Source: Gymnogyps californianus (lineage: Eukaryota > Chordata > Aves > Accipitriformes > Cathartidae). Taken from it: a stretch of 64,000 bases of DNA. Shown here in pieces: positions 52,551 to 64,000 of the stretch; positions within the stretch are counted from its first letter, which is position 1, and every line of letters begins with the position of its first letter. A program made the position numbers and the translations under genes. The DNA is taken from contig NC_059481.1 of NCBI RefSeq assembly GCF_018139145.2, positions 15,798,368 to 15,862,367 on the forward strand, given 5' to 3'. The notes under the pieces are model-generated. The model saw only the letters and a program-made list of their open reading frames with translations. It did not search any database and was not told the origin of the DNA.

Positions 52551-55500
52551 TGTAAAAAAACAAAACACATGCCTGCGTGCCTGGAAAACAGAGGCATGGT
52601 TAACCGTCTTGTTTAAGAGCACTGCCTGGCCTCCCACGGGACAGCCTCCCTGCAGCCGGGTGACGAGGAAGTGCACCCAGGGTGACAAGAGGAGATGAGG
52701 GCAAAGGACCTCGCTCCCAGCTGTCCTGGCCATGCATGGGTGGCAGGCATGTGGTGGAGTGATTGAAGGTGGGTAGATGTGGCATGATTCCCCAAAACCA
52801 GTTCGTGGCTGCCATAAATGATATAACATACTGGCCTGAGGGGACAGCAGACCCTGGAGATGGGGTTTTACCATGCCTGGATACTGGGACTTATCCTGCA
52901 GCCAAAGCCTGAGATCACAGCAGCATCCCGGCCACAAACACTGGCTGTGTGCTCCTACAGAGCAAGGGCAGCCCTGGCTGGAGTCCTGCAGCCTTTGGGA
53001 GCAACATCCAAGGTTTCCATGAGAGCTCGTGCACAGGTAAATTGCAGGTGGGCACTCAAGGCTGGCCAGGACACAGCAGGCAAGAAGAGACCTCAATGCA
53101 ATGTGCTTTTCTGTGACTGGGTTGAGAGTTTGCGTGGATCTGGCTTCCTGGGGCTGCTTCCTTCAGCATCCTGCATCCCTCAGCACCATGTGTCCCCCAG
53201 GAGCCACCAACCAGTGCCCTGTGTGGGGAATGGGCTAAATGGAGACTGGTGGGACTGCTGAGGGAAGGAAGGGTCCCCTAAGTGTCTGACCCAGAGCAGC
53301 TCCTTTTCTTGAGGGTCTGACACTCCATGGGTGATGGAGCAGCCCACGAAGGGGACACTGGGCAATGCGGCCCTGTTGTCTCCTTATTCCCACACATCAA
53401 CCTTCACAGTCACTGCTGATGGCTCGGTGCATCATGAGCTGTGTCGTATCAAATCCTGGAGCTGCACCATGCTGGTGAGAGAATGGCAGCCTCGGACACT
53501 GCTTAAAAATAATGGCTGTGGCAATATTAAGTGTTGCCCGGGGGAAACTGAGGCAGGGGGCTGGGGCATGACTTGCCCTAAGGGTCTCAGCCGTTCTGCC
53601 TGGCCTCCTGCTCTGTTTCTCATGTAAGAGAAACCCAGGAGTCCCGATCTTCCCAGTGTGCCCAGTGATTCCAGCTCCTTCAAATCCGTGCCCCAACTCA
53701 CTCCGGGTGATCAAGACCCTGGGAGCAACGTCCTGCTAGAAAGTGCCACCTGGATGTCCCTTTGTGTCCCCAGCTCTCGCTGCGCCTAGCCAGGGAGCCC
53801 GGCTGCCCTCGTGGTCCCCGGGCTGTCCCCCCCTCCTGCCGTCACATGCAGGCTCCTGCAGCCCGTCTCACACTCTTGCAAGCGAGCTCCCCCCCTCCTC
53901 CGCGTGCTCGTTCTCTCACCCTCGCACACCCACGCGCGCCGGGATGATGCACGCCGGAGAGGAGCGTGTGCCATCAGCATTAGTCACCGGTTCCTGTAGG
54001 AGGAAGGTTGCGAGCAGAGGAGGAGCAGAGCCACAATGTGGAACGAGACCACAGCCCTAGGGACAGCCACCGGCTCGGGCACCGTGTCACCGATGACCAT
54101 CCTGCTTCTTGCAGTTGGAGCTGGGGGGGGACAAAATAATTGTGTGGCTGGGTTGGGGTCAGGCAGCCTCCCGGCTGGGGGCTGTGAGCAGGCTGTTGGG
54201 GGGCACCGATGCTGGCACGACTCCTCCGGAGGAGAAAAACCACTCTGGGAGCATTGCAGCCCCCCCGGGAGGGAAGGGGTTGGGCCACACATGGAGCCAC
54301 TGATGCAGGGACACGTGGCTGGGATTAGGTTGAGAGAGGGGCAGAGCCACGGGAGTGTTTCCCTGCGATGGAGCCGACACATTTCCGAGTGTCCCTTTTG
54401 GGGAGGAGGAGCTGGGTGCGAAGGAGCGTGAGGGCAGGTAGATAAAGTTAGAGGAGATGGACTGGAGAGGGGAGAGTAAAGCACCCTGGGCGGTTTGGCT
54501 TACTGATGTGGGCGAGAAACCAGGGCAGGGGCAGAGAAAGGCAGTTGTGGCGGGGCTGAGGGCATTTTGGGGGGCTCCAGGGGGAGCAGAGCAGGGTTGA
54601 GCAAAGGGACATTCCCCTTTGAGTAGTTTCCAAGAGACGACAATGAGAAGACAGCCTGGTTGGCTGTCCTGAAGAGAGGTCCCAACAGCAGCAGCCTTGG
54701 CCGAGAAGCATGGAGCAATCGCTCAGCTGGGACAGGAGCCCTGCCTGCCAGCTCCTTCGACCTGCAGCTTTCAAGTCCTGCGGAGCATGTGGGCAGCGGA
54801 TCGGAGGAGAGAGTAACCACAAATGCTTACTAGCACTATCTCCTTCCCTACGAATTAGCCTCAGCCCAGCTGGTAAGTGAAAGCAGGCTGCCTTTGAACT
54901 GCAAAGCAGGCAGCTGCCCTATTTTCAGGGTGGGTGGAAGTACAAGTCAGCAGGCGTAAAGCTCTGGCCACGGGGTGCTGGTGATTTCTGGCAATGGTGC
55001 TGGCAGAGAAGAGGCCAGGGGAGTCAGAGGTGGCGGTGGCATGGCTGTCCTTGGCTGGGCAGGTACAAGCACACTAGGCTCTGCAGTCCTTCTCTGGTGA
55101 TGAGCAGGTGCCCGTGAACTGGTGCTGCAAGCCATCCTGGGCTCTTGGGACCTTCCCACAGCCCCTCCACATGGCTCTGTCCAAAAGCCTCCTTGGGTTT
55201 GGGTGTCTAATCCAGCCTGTCTTTTACATCTTTTTTTTCTCTCCTCCCTGCTCTCCTACACATACTCCAGCCACTGTTCCCCCTCTCCTGCCCCACAGAT
55301 GTTCTGCTGTGAACTGCCATCCTCCACATCTTCTCCAGCCCCAGGTGGGCTTGGAGAAGGGTGGTCCTGCTCAAGTGGGACCTTCTGCTAGGAAGTGAGC
55401 TATGAGTGTACAACCCAGGAATGCACCGTGCCCAGGGCTGGTCCTGGGACCTTCTGAGCATCCCTCCCCTGTGAGCTGCTGCTTCACGGCTGCCCATGTG

Positions 55501-55950
55501 CCGCATGCCTGGACCTCCTCTGGGAACCTGTTGTCTCCATAGATGTGGTGCACGTCTGTGTGTCTGCATCTGAGCCTGTTCCCGCCTTGCCCAGTGTTCA
55601 CAGGGATACTGCGCACGCCTCGCTCCATGCCTATGTATATTTTACCTTGTACATGTACTGCATCCAGACTCTTTCTCTGTTTACAGCTGTGTGCTTCTCT
55701 TTCATCCTATACACCATCAGGTTGTTGTGATGGCTTTCCCCATGGTGGGCTGGATCATGAAGGGATTAAAAAGATCATCTAGAGAGGGGAAAGCAGCTGT
55801 GTTTTGAGCATTAACTGTTGCACCAAGCTCCAGCTCTGTTTTATTTCCCACCGAGGCTGAGTTGCCAGACTTCAGCCGGTCTCTTCCTTCCTGTGCACCT
55901 CCAACTTGCCAGCAGAAGACGAGCATAGGGGAACACCAGCTTTCAATAAG
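52550..55950. other. Intergenic GC-rich block
   Basis: A second CpG-richer patch lies at about 53820-53965, near the CACGCGCGCCGGGATGATGC stretch. ORFs are abundant and unrecognised on both strands. I saw no repeat family. Confidence 0.4.
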
Positions 55951-56460
55951 GGCTGCTGATTTATCCGTGGACCCTGGAATACCAATGCATCGATAGATGA
56001 CTAATGAATCACACCATCACTTATGCATTACCTTCTTTGAAATGCAAAGCACTCCCTTGATATTTCAGCATTTTCCACCAAGTCCAAAGCAAAACCCAAT
56101 AGGCAGAGAAGAGATAAGTGAGAAACTAAGCAAGGTAACGTTTCCACCTTGTGTCTGTTACAACGATTGCATCAGCCTTAATTACAATGGGACTTTCTGC
56201 CCTTTAAAGCAGTACGGCACACGTCGTATTCTCAGCTTTCCTGCCTCCGGCTGGCTCTGCCTCTGAAACGGTTTCTTTCATGCATTCAAAACAGTTTGTA
56301 ATTAACAATCACATTGTCTTCCTTTGAACATCGGCGGAGATACAGAAAACAGAGAAATTGGGAGCTAAGATGCCAATATGACTGAGTATTAGTTTGCTTC
56401 CATGAAATGACTTTTTCCATTTTACAGCAAATTTTGTGCTGATGAAAGGTTCAGGGTAGT
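55950..56460. promoter_or_regulatory. Long AT-rich islet, candidate conserved element
   Basis: Five hundred bases of non-repetitive sequence run from GATTTATCCGTGGACCCTGG past ATGACTAATGAATCACACC, GTTTGTAATTAACAATCACA and ATGACTGAGTATTAGTTTGC. It is the longest such islet in the flank and lacks simple repeats. It contains one 89-codon frame from 55997 that I do not recognise. Confidence 0.35.
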
Positions 56461-59060
56461 GGAAAGACTTTGCTCGCCAGTTGGTCATGAAGCTGGGAAG
56501 CTGGCTCAGACACCTGAAAAGATTCTCTCCTGTGTTGATGGGGATGAAGGAAATTTCGGCTCGGCTGCCCTGTTATCTTTGGCCCATGTTCTTGACTCCA
56601 GTGGATGCCCACGCAGAAAACATCACTAAGAGCATTGTTGCATTCACAAAATAGCCCTCGATGGGAAACCAGCAGAAAAGAATAAGTAAAACCAGGAGTA
56701 TCTCAGCTCTGCCACGGGTTCCTGAGCTACCCGGCAAGTCAGACCAGAGGGGGCTTAATTTGAAGCCTTAGCTCTGTAAACAAGAACCAGATTACAAACT
56801 TCTTCAGTTCTGGTGCAAAGCTTGGATGGGAAGATTGTTCCCTCCATCTGTTCTTCTCATAGACAATCTGCCTTCGAAAGCCATCGCTGCATAAATCTGG
56901 AGGAAGCATAAATGCAGGAGCACCTGAATACTGTTTAACAGATGGGGACACACATTTTTCAAGCAGAGATTTCCCTTACATTGCCCCATTTATTTCAGAG
57001 GGTGTTTTTCAGGACCATCCTTGCAATGCCATGGCTGCCAGGGAATAAGATGGCATCCCAGTCTGAGGTTTGTGGCTGGCCAAGTTGATTTTCAGTAGCA
57101 AACTTTACTGCGTGAACACGGCTGTGACATTTCTGGTTTGCTTTCACCCCTTTCAGTGCTAATTCCCTTCTGACCAAACTCACATTTCTCATCCAAGCCT
57201 TTCAGGAGGATCGTTAGCTGTGAACACTCGATGGTGCCCACTCCCACCCTGGCAATAAGTGGCTTGAGGAGTTCATCCACGCACCTCACTCGAAACTCAT
57301 TCTGGCATAAACAAACAAATGCACACAGCAATAAACACAAAGTCATGTTTTGAACCCTGTGAATCCCTCCATGCACGTGTCCTTCTCCTCCTTCCCCGAC
57401 GGGCAGTCTGGCAGCTGCCCTCCTGTTGAAAGCACTCTCTCTTGTTCTTCCACCTTTCATCCCACAGGATCTGTAATGCATTTAGCACAGTGGCTTTCAG
57501 CTTCATCAACTCAAGGACCACTACAAATTTTCTGACAGTAACACAGCCACAGACTGTTGAATGGCAGAAAGGAAATTGCTTTTCTTTGCAACCTTTTCAC
57601 GACTCCCTGCAAGTAGTCGCTGGACCCCCAGGCCTCAAGGACTGCAGATTGAAAGCCACTGACTTATCAAGCTGCATATGGAGATCACTTCAGGTAACGT
57701 GTCTGGGTGGGAATGGGTTAGCCATCAAATTTAGCAAGCGACAGCATTTCATGCAGATACAGGAGGGAATAAGAAGCTACTGAAATTGCAGTGGGAGTTT
57801 GGATATTCCTGATGGAGACGGGGAGCTCTTCACTGCCGCAATGTCCCTCCTTATGGTAGGCAGAGCCCTGCCTCTGGAGCCACAAAGATCTGCCTAAGGA
57901 GACGAGCCTGGCTCCTTCACCCCCTCTCCAGCGCAGAGGCACAACAGATGCCATACTGCTGACCCCAGACTGTCAGAGCTCGCCAGTCTGGTCTCCAAAT
58001 TCAAACAAAGACATTAAATGCTGTTTTAATTCTGCTTGCCTTCTGGCTCTGGAACCAGTAGGTTGCACTCAAATAACACTCACAGCTTTTATTTATTTTT
58101 CCCCCAGCCACAAGAACTAGAACTTTTCCTTTTTTTTTTTCCTCAGTATAAACCGAAAGCTGAGAGTCTTGCTGAATCACTTGTCTCCAGGAACTGGGGC
58201 TTTAAGGAAAATATCCAGTATTGGGAAATGTGCAGCGTACGTGTGAGACTTGGCAGCGCCACCAGGAGATGAAACCAAAAGATGATGTAATACAGCCGCG
58301 TCAGGAAGGACAACACGCGAATTGTGTTTGGGGGTGTACGCAAGCCTGGTCAAAGGGCAGAACTCTGTGTCTGTGACTGTGTCCTGTGACTTGTGACAGG
58401 CAAATGCTGTGGGATGCCGTGTAGATGGTGATGACAGGCAGGCATCGAGCTCAGCCCGTCCTGGCCTCCCCCCTCCACTACCTCTGTGCCTAATGTGGGA
58501 GTCAAGGTAAAGATCACGTCTTTCAGGAGAGGTGGGCAATGCTGTGGGGCACTGGATCAGCAGCATGGGGATGCGGGGACAGAAGCTGGCTGGTGCAGGA
58601 AGGAAAAGAAGAGGAGATGGGGGAAGGAGCGATAAGGCTTGGAAGTGGGAGAAACACGCATGGAACAGGCAGGTTGTCCCCAGGGCAACCTGAGTTGGAC
58701 CTGAGCCGCTGCTTGCTGTCTCACTGACCCTCAACCCTACCCATCCACAGCCCTGGACCCAGGAGAACACAGCGGGAAGCACAAGGCAGCTCCCTGTGGT
58801 CGGTTACGTGGTGCAGCATGCCATGGGCAGAGCCCTGGCATGACCTATTCTCCCTGGGCCATAAGATCTTGAAATCCAGTTACCAGAAGTCTCAGCCTGA
58901 GAAGAAGGGAAAAAAAGGAGTGAAAATATGGGTGCAGAGGATGGACCCCAAATTTCTCAGTTTTCATATTGCTTCCCCTTCCCCATTCTTCCCCGTTCTT
59001 CAGTTGTCGTATTCTTTCTGGGAGAAAGTGGCTGTTGGAAAACAGAGAGAGAAGACGACA
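56460..59060. other. Intergenic, no gene recognised
   Basis: Mixed composition with a poly-T tract near 58129-58140. ORFs up to 201 codons occur on both strands with no recognisable family. Confidence 0.4.
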
Positions 59061-59265
59061 AACACTGCTGTGGAATTATTTAACGAGCCAGAATGAATTG
59101 CATTTGAAATCATTTAAATGGGATCTGGGAGTATTTAACTGCAGCACAGGAACTTAACAAGAGTGGGAAAGGATTTTGCGCTAATTGCTGGCAATGATAT
59201 ACCTACAGAGAGAGAACATGCAGCAATTAGTAAGCAAGGCTGTAATTTCAGCCTAAGGTCCCTGC
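59060..59265. promoter_or_regulatory. AT-rich islet, candidate conserved element
   Basis: The islet contains GGAATTATTTAACGAGCC, TTGAAATCATTTAAATGG and GCGCTAATTGCTGGCAATG. It is non-repetitive and non-coding. Confidence 0.27.
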
Positions 59266-60340
59266 CTGCCCTAGAATATGGCATGGATTATCTGCTGGAA
59301 GGAAGACAGGGGCTCTGATCCACAGGTGACCAGAGAAAGGAGCAGATGAGATTCTCATTAAGAAGTCATTAATCCAAGTTTTTCAAACAGCAGGATGCAG
59401 GAGATGGGTTTGGTCAGACCCAGCTGTCCCTTTGCATCACCCCAGCTTTGACTCCCGACCGCCCATTCCCCAACCTGGCATGACTCAGATTGGCAAAAAC
59501 CAAACGAAATACAAAGCCCCGTCCCAACCCACGCTGGGTTGTTTTACCCCCTCCTTGCCCACCCAGATGCAGCAGGGACTGATCCTGCAGCCGGCCTCCT
59601 CTCCACACCTGGGTGGTGGGGCTACAGCTCCCAGGGTGGAGGGCCTGGGGACCAATTTGATCATTTCTTGCTGAGAACTCAGCAGCTTCAGGGCATCCTC
59701 AATGCTGCCGGATTTGGGGAACCAGCAGGACAAGACCACAGAGCTGCGGGTGTGATGTAGCCTTGTTCATAGCCTGCCTAAGGGCAGAGCCTGGGGCGAG
59801 GAGCCTTGGGCTGGGGCCATGCAGCGATGGTGGGGTGGGATGGGAGGAAGGTTGAGGAAAGGAGGCGAGGTGAGATGGGACACTTTTGCAGGTGCAATGA
59901 CAAGCAGACGGGAGCCTGCACTCGCCAGCGGGCTTGCACAGAAACACCCCAGATGGCCCTGAGCCTGAGAACAGGGACCTGACCTTCCTATAGAAATGTC
60001 CATATAGGCCAGACCCTATGGTCCCACTCTGCTGAGCCTGCAAAGGGGTACAAACGATGCCCAGCAGCGCGTCTCATGCCCCAACCCAAACAGAGATGAG
60101 CTTCCACGGCTCTAGATGGGACAGTCCCTGCTAGCAGCAGCCCTGGGAGGGTGTCCTCGCTGCAGGGGAAAGCAGAAAGCCACCAGCTCTCAGCTGTGCC
60201 TCTGACGCCCGGCAGCTGCAGGCAGCCTCCGCCAGCCTCTGCTCATTGTTTCCCAGTCCTGCCGCTCCCCATCTCCATTCTCTCCCTGTGATGCCTCTGT
60301 CTTTGGTTTTTTGTCTTTCAATCAGTTTTCATCTCAGTAA
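59265..60340. other. Intergenic GC-rich block
   Basis: I saw nothing beyond chance ORFs in this stretch. Confidence 0.4.
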
Positions 60341-60625
60341 TTCCCATTCAATGGTTAGTCCCTGATCTTTCTAATTGAGATCAGAGCTTCATATAATAGG
60401 GAGGGGGGGGAGGGAGACTATTTTTAATTTGCTACGTTCCCATTAATAACAAGTTCTAATTAAAAAACCTCCATCTTCCATCCTCCCAAGTTCAGAGGAA
60501 AACTCTCTGCGACTTCTGTTGGAATCTTCTCCTGATAAATTGGTACCACAGCCTCCTAGAACAGCTGGTCCTCTTTAGCAGGCATAGTAATTAATGGGAA
60601 TAATAAATGCATTCAAAGCAGGTTC
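60340..60625. promoter_or_regulatory. AT-rich islet with an embedded G-quadruplex motif
   Basis: The islet carries TTTCTAATTGAGATCAGAGC, CCCATTAATAACAAGTTC and CATAGTAATTAATGGGAATA. At 60399-60414 GGG-A-GGGGGGGG-A-GGG satisfies a G3 quadruplex pattern, which is unusual inside an AT-rich element. Confidence 0.33.
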
Positions 60626-61670
60626 GTAACCCTCCTTTCTGTGCACTCAGACATCTCTTTGCATTGCAAGAGACACACATCAACATTTCCACTTACAAAA
60701 CAGGCCCAAAAGAGCTGCCTACATCTAACAAGCTCGGGTTTCATTAGCACTCTCTGTCCCATGATAAACCTTGTGATACAAAGGGTCCCCGGGGATGGGG
60801 AGGTTCCCTCTTGGCTGGGAATAAGGCGGATGCACAGAGCAGGAATCGTACCTTGGAGCATCTCTGTGGCTGTTGAGGACTTTGTGCAAATTCTTAGTTT
60901 CATATCACAGCTCCCCAGCCTCTGTGGGGAGGAAAGCCATGTCCTGCCCTTCACCTGGAGCCTGCCCCACGGGGAAGGGTCTCCAGTTTTACAGGGCATA
61001 GACCCACACACATGCCCTGCTCTGACGGGTGCGGTGAATGTGGGTACGGCTCACCCTTGTCCTGAGCTGCTGGCTTGCGCTGCCAGTCCAGCCAGGACCA
61101 GCCCTGCCTGTGCCTATGCTCCTGTGCGATGCTGCCCTTGCTGCTATGGCAGGGGAAGGCAAAGTGAAAAGGGACCTCAGCGAGGGAGTTTGCTTTGCCA
61201 CTTGCACAAGAAGACAGGAGACCGGGATTTTCCCCTCTCTCCAGCTCCTGTTTTTCTCTGCTGTGTCCATCTTCCTGCCTAGCATGTATTAGGGTAGACA
61301 GATATTACTGCCTTGTGACATCCACGGAGTGAGACTGAGAGATGAAGGTAGAGACAATGCAAAGCAAAGGCTCACACCATGAGCTGGGGATGAGGCCCAG
61401 GTGTCCTGATTCCCCTTCCTGGGCACACAAGACCAGCACATGGGGACAGTCCTGCCCAGAAAATGAGACAGTAGGGGCCACATCCAGCCTGGGTCAGCAG
61501 ACACGGCGAAGCAGAAGCATAAGGTCCAACAAGCTGCACACCCTCTTCTCTCTTTGCACGGGTCTCCATTTACACCAGCTGCTGACTTGGGCTTCCTTAG
61601 ATGTGTGGATCAGCTCTGCTGGGGATGGACGACCCCTCGCTGTCCCTCTTGCTTGCTTTTGTTCACTGCT
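60625..61670. other. Intergenic GC-rich block
   Basis: A 213-codon + frame (60641-61282) is open, but - strand frames are open over much of the same DNA. No domain was recognised. Confidence 0.4.
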
Positions 61671-61990
61671 GCTGAGTTAATGGACTCATCTCAGGAGTGG
61701 CCAAACCGGGAGCCATCAGTGCAGATATTCCCAAGCTGAGCAATCTGTCCCAAGCAGTGATTTCAATTAAAGGGTCATTAGGATGAAATGTTATCCAGCC
61801 CAGCTCCCATTTGCCAGCAGGAGGTCCTTCTCCTCCCCGTCCCAAGCCCTGCTCTGTGGTTAGAGCACACTGCTCCTGCTGGAGCCCTCCAGTTTTGCTA
61901 AAACACAGCAGCTGCTGCTAATAAACAAACATATTGATCATAGAGATATGGGCTGTCAGGGACTTAATTCATGAATGAAATGTGCTTAAG
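61670..61990. promoter_or_regulatory. AT-rich islet, candidate conserved element
   Basis: The islet contains TTTCAATTAAAGGGTCATTA, sharing an exact 16-mer with the islet at 40849-40864, and AATAAACAAACATATTGATC, a forkhead-like tract. Confidence 0.28.
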
Positions 61991-62600
61991 AGTGCCTGGT
62001 AGGCAAAGGCTCTGCTTAAAGAGCTCCTAGCCAAGATGGTGCTTGGAGGTGGGAACCGAGAAGCCCGGTGGCTGCTCAGCACTGGGATGTCGCAGTCTGG
62101 GGCTGGTGTAAGGATCTGGGGATGAAATTTATTCATGGGACAGAAAGGAGCAGAGCAAACTTCCCCTTTATCATCGTAGGCCATTGCTAACAGGGATGTG
62201 CTGCAATGAAGGGCTCTGTGCTTCCCTCCTACTGTGGCATCTAGCAAGAGGCTCCTGGTTCTGCTCCATCATGCGGGGAGCATCTGGGCAACCCAAAAAT
62301 TCAGGGTTAATTTAAGGAGAAAGCTATCAAATACCCCACAAAAACCAATCCCTTAAGTTCTTCAGGGGTCTGAGGCTTGCAGAGAATCAGGAGCAGGACC
62401 CGTGCCTGCCTGCTGGAGTTTGTGATACCCATTGCAGGGGTCAGGGATGAGCTGGTGTAGCATCACTCAGAAACGACATCAGTGCCGAGGAGGGGAGAGT
62501 ATCACAGCTCCAAGTTTCCAACATTTCTGTTCTCCTGACAGCAAGCAGGTTTTCCTGATTTTGGATCAAGTTTTCCCTCCACAGACAGACAGGAAAACTC
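61990..62600. other. Intergenic spacer
   Basis: I saw nothing of note in this stretch. Confidence 0.4.
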
Positions 62601-63010
62601 TTCCTGCGCATACGACCGAGGCTGCTTATATTGCTGCGATACTAATGCCTGCCATTGTTTCTAAATCATCGTCATTGTGTGGAGTCGTATCTAAACAAGG
62701 TACAATCAGCTCACAAATAGATCCCGGACTGTAATTACAACAGAAGTATATTTGAATATAGCCTTTATAGGTGCAATAAATTATACCGCAATACACAAGG
62801 ATATAGGTTGATCTGTAACAGGTTTCCATACTTTAGGTATTGGCCACACTGAAAGCAGTTGTTAAAATAGGTCTTAGTATTTATGGTCCTGTGATGTGGA
62901 GGCCTTGCTGAGAGTTTGATGAATGAACTTTCAAGGACAGGAATAGTTGTCAGTCTGAAATATTTATCAGTCTGAAATCTCCCTGCGATTCATGCCATGG
63001 TTTTGATACC
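62600..63010. promoter_or_regulatory. AT-rich islet, candidate conserved element
   Basis: This is a long non-repetitive AT-rich stretch including ATTGTTTCTAAATCATCG, GGACTGTAATTACAACAG and GTGCAATAAATTATACCG. A short direct repeat, CAGTCTGAAAT, occurs at 62951-62961 and 62968-62978. Confidence 0.33.
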
Positions 63011-64000
63011 TCTATTTTTTCTCTCCATCTTCTATGTTTGAAGCTGAGGTTCCCCAGGCAGAAGGAGGGTCTCTGGGTCTCTACTATGGGGCTGCAGTGG
63101 GCAGGACTGCATCTTTGCCTCCTCTCCCCTGGCCTTGGCTCGCCTAACAAGGCTGGGATGGAGGGGGTTGGCGTGACCCCAGAGGGATTGGCTCCCTACA
63201 GGCTGAGGATCAGTCCTCGGGGAGGGTGAGCAGCCTGGGGAGGGCAGAGAAGGGAGAGCTGCCTGCTGCTCCACTTGCAGGGCTACTGGAATGGAAAAAC
63301 CACCCCAGGTTTTCTGCCTTTGTGCAAAACGCCTCTGCAGGGAGGCCTCCAGATTCTCCTTCTAAAATCAATGATGTTTGCACTTGTTGCAGAGGGAAAG
63401 AAAGATGGTGTGCATGTTTATGGGCACTCAGTGGCTGTAGCAGCCCCGTGGCAGGAGGCTGCAGGGGAGGCAAGAGCCACGGGGACAGCATTTGACCTCT
63501 GTGCACTGCCCGAGGGGCAGCAAACCCCGCTTAAGCGATGTTATCTCTTCTTCCCATGTCAGCAGCGACCGCTGTTTGAACCGGCTGTGGTACCCTGCAC
63601 CAGCCAGCCTGCTGCGCTGCCAGCTCCCGGGCTGCTTCTGCTGCCCTCCGCCCCAGGGGCCGTGTTTCAGGGCTTGCCAAAGAGATTCCTGCTCTGTGCA
63701 CAGCGGGAGATGGAGGCCCGTGTCTGGATGGACTGCATGCCTTCCCCAGCATGTGTTCGGATGCTGCTGCTGTAATACCTTTGCCGTGGGCCTCCCACAT
63801 CCCTCTGGCCGAGGAGAGGCTAAGGGAACTCAAGGCCAGATGGGTAAGATGGATTCTCCATCATTCTGCATCTCATTTCTCCCTGATTAACAGCACAACC
63901 CTGTTTGCTGCCCAATCTCCAGTTCCCCCCTTGGTTCCTGGTGTCAGCAGTATGCCTGGGACTTCCAGGCCTCTCCTACGAGGAAGGCAGCCTGGACACT
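63010..64000. other. Intergenic GC-rich right edge
   Basis: This is GC-rich sequence with overlapping ORFs up to 166 codons and no recognisable domain. No NTRK3 exon is visible before the window ends. Confidence 0.4.

Noticed and set aside
51889..52698. 269-codon open frame on the + strand
   Set aside because: It runs through a CpG-rich patch with few stops and overlaps other open frames. No family was recognised.
26810..64000. NTRK3 first exon in the right flank
   Set aside because: No frame shows an NTRK3-like signal peptide or leucine-rich-repeat cap. The gene presumably begins beyond the window.

Overview
The window is animal nuclear DNA, almost certainly from a bird. The coding exons are short, separated by GT...AG introns, and their translations match vertebrate proteins closely. 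The one clear young-looking repeat is a 5'-truncated CR1 LINE ending in the bird/reptile-type tail with the ATTCTATGA unit. There are no operons, ribosome binding sites or prokaryotic features.

Three genes are supported, all in the left 27 kb. (1) The last three coding exons of DET1 (+ strand, 1923-7909), a subunit of a CUL4-DDB1 ubiquitin ligase; the window opens inside an upstream intron. (2) A complete six-exon MRPS11 (- strand, 20256-23935), the mitochondrial small-subunit ribosomal protein uS11m. (3) A complete four-exon MRPL46 (+ strand, 24043-26617), the mitochondrial large-subunit protein mL46. MRPS11 and MRPL46 are head to head with start codons 107 bp apart inside a CpG island that carries YY1-type ATGGCGGC motifs, so one bidirectional promoter probably coordinates a small-subunit and a large-subunit protein of the same ribosome. 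DET1 and MRPS11 converge tail to tail across 12.3 kb. From memory, this is the human 15q25-q26 order (DET1, MRPS11, MRPL46, then NTRK3).

The DET1-MRPS11 gap holds two old MIR-like SINE remnants, the CR1 tail, and an unexplained CpG-rich island at about 13.9-14.35 kb with a perfect RFX X-box and a possible two-exon reading frame. From about 26.8 kb to the end (37 kb) I recognise no gene. By synteny this should be the upstream flank of NTRK3, but no NTRK3 exon was found. This flank alternates GC-rich, ORF-littered DNA with discrete AT-rich, non-repetitive islets rich in homeodomain-type TAATTA motifs, which look like conserved regulatory elements. That reading rests on composition only and needs alignment.

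The most striking single structure is a perfect 71-bp inverted repeat (35-bp arms, 1-bp centre) in MRPL46 intron 1, about 70 bp after the first exon.
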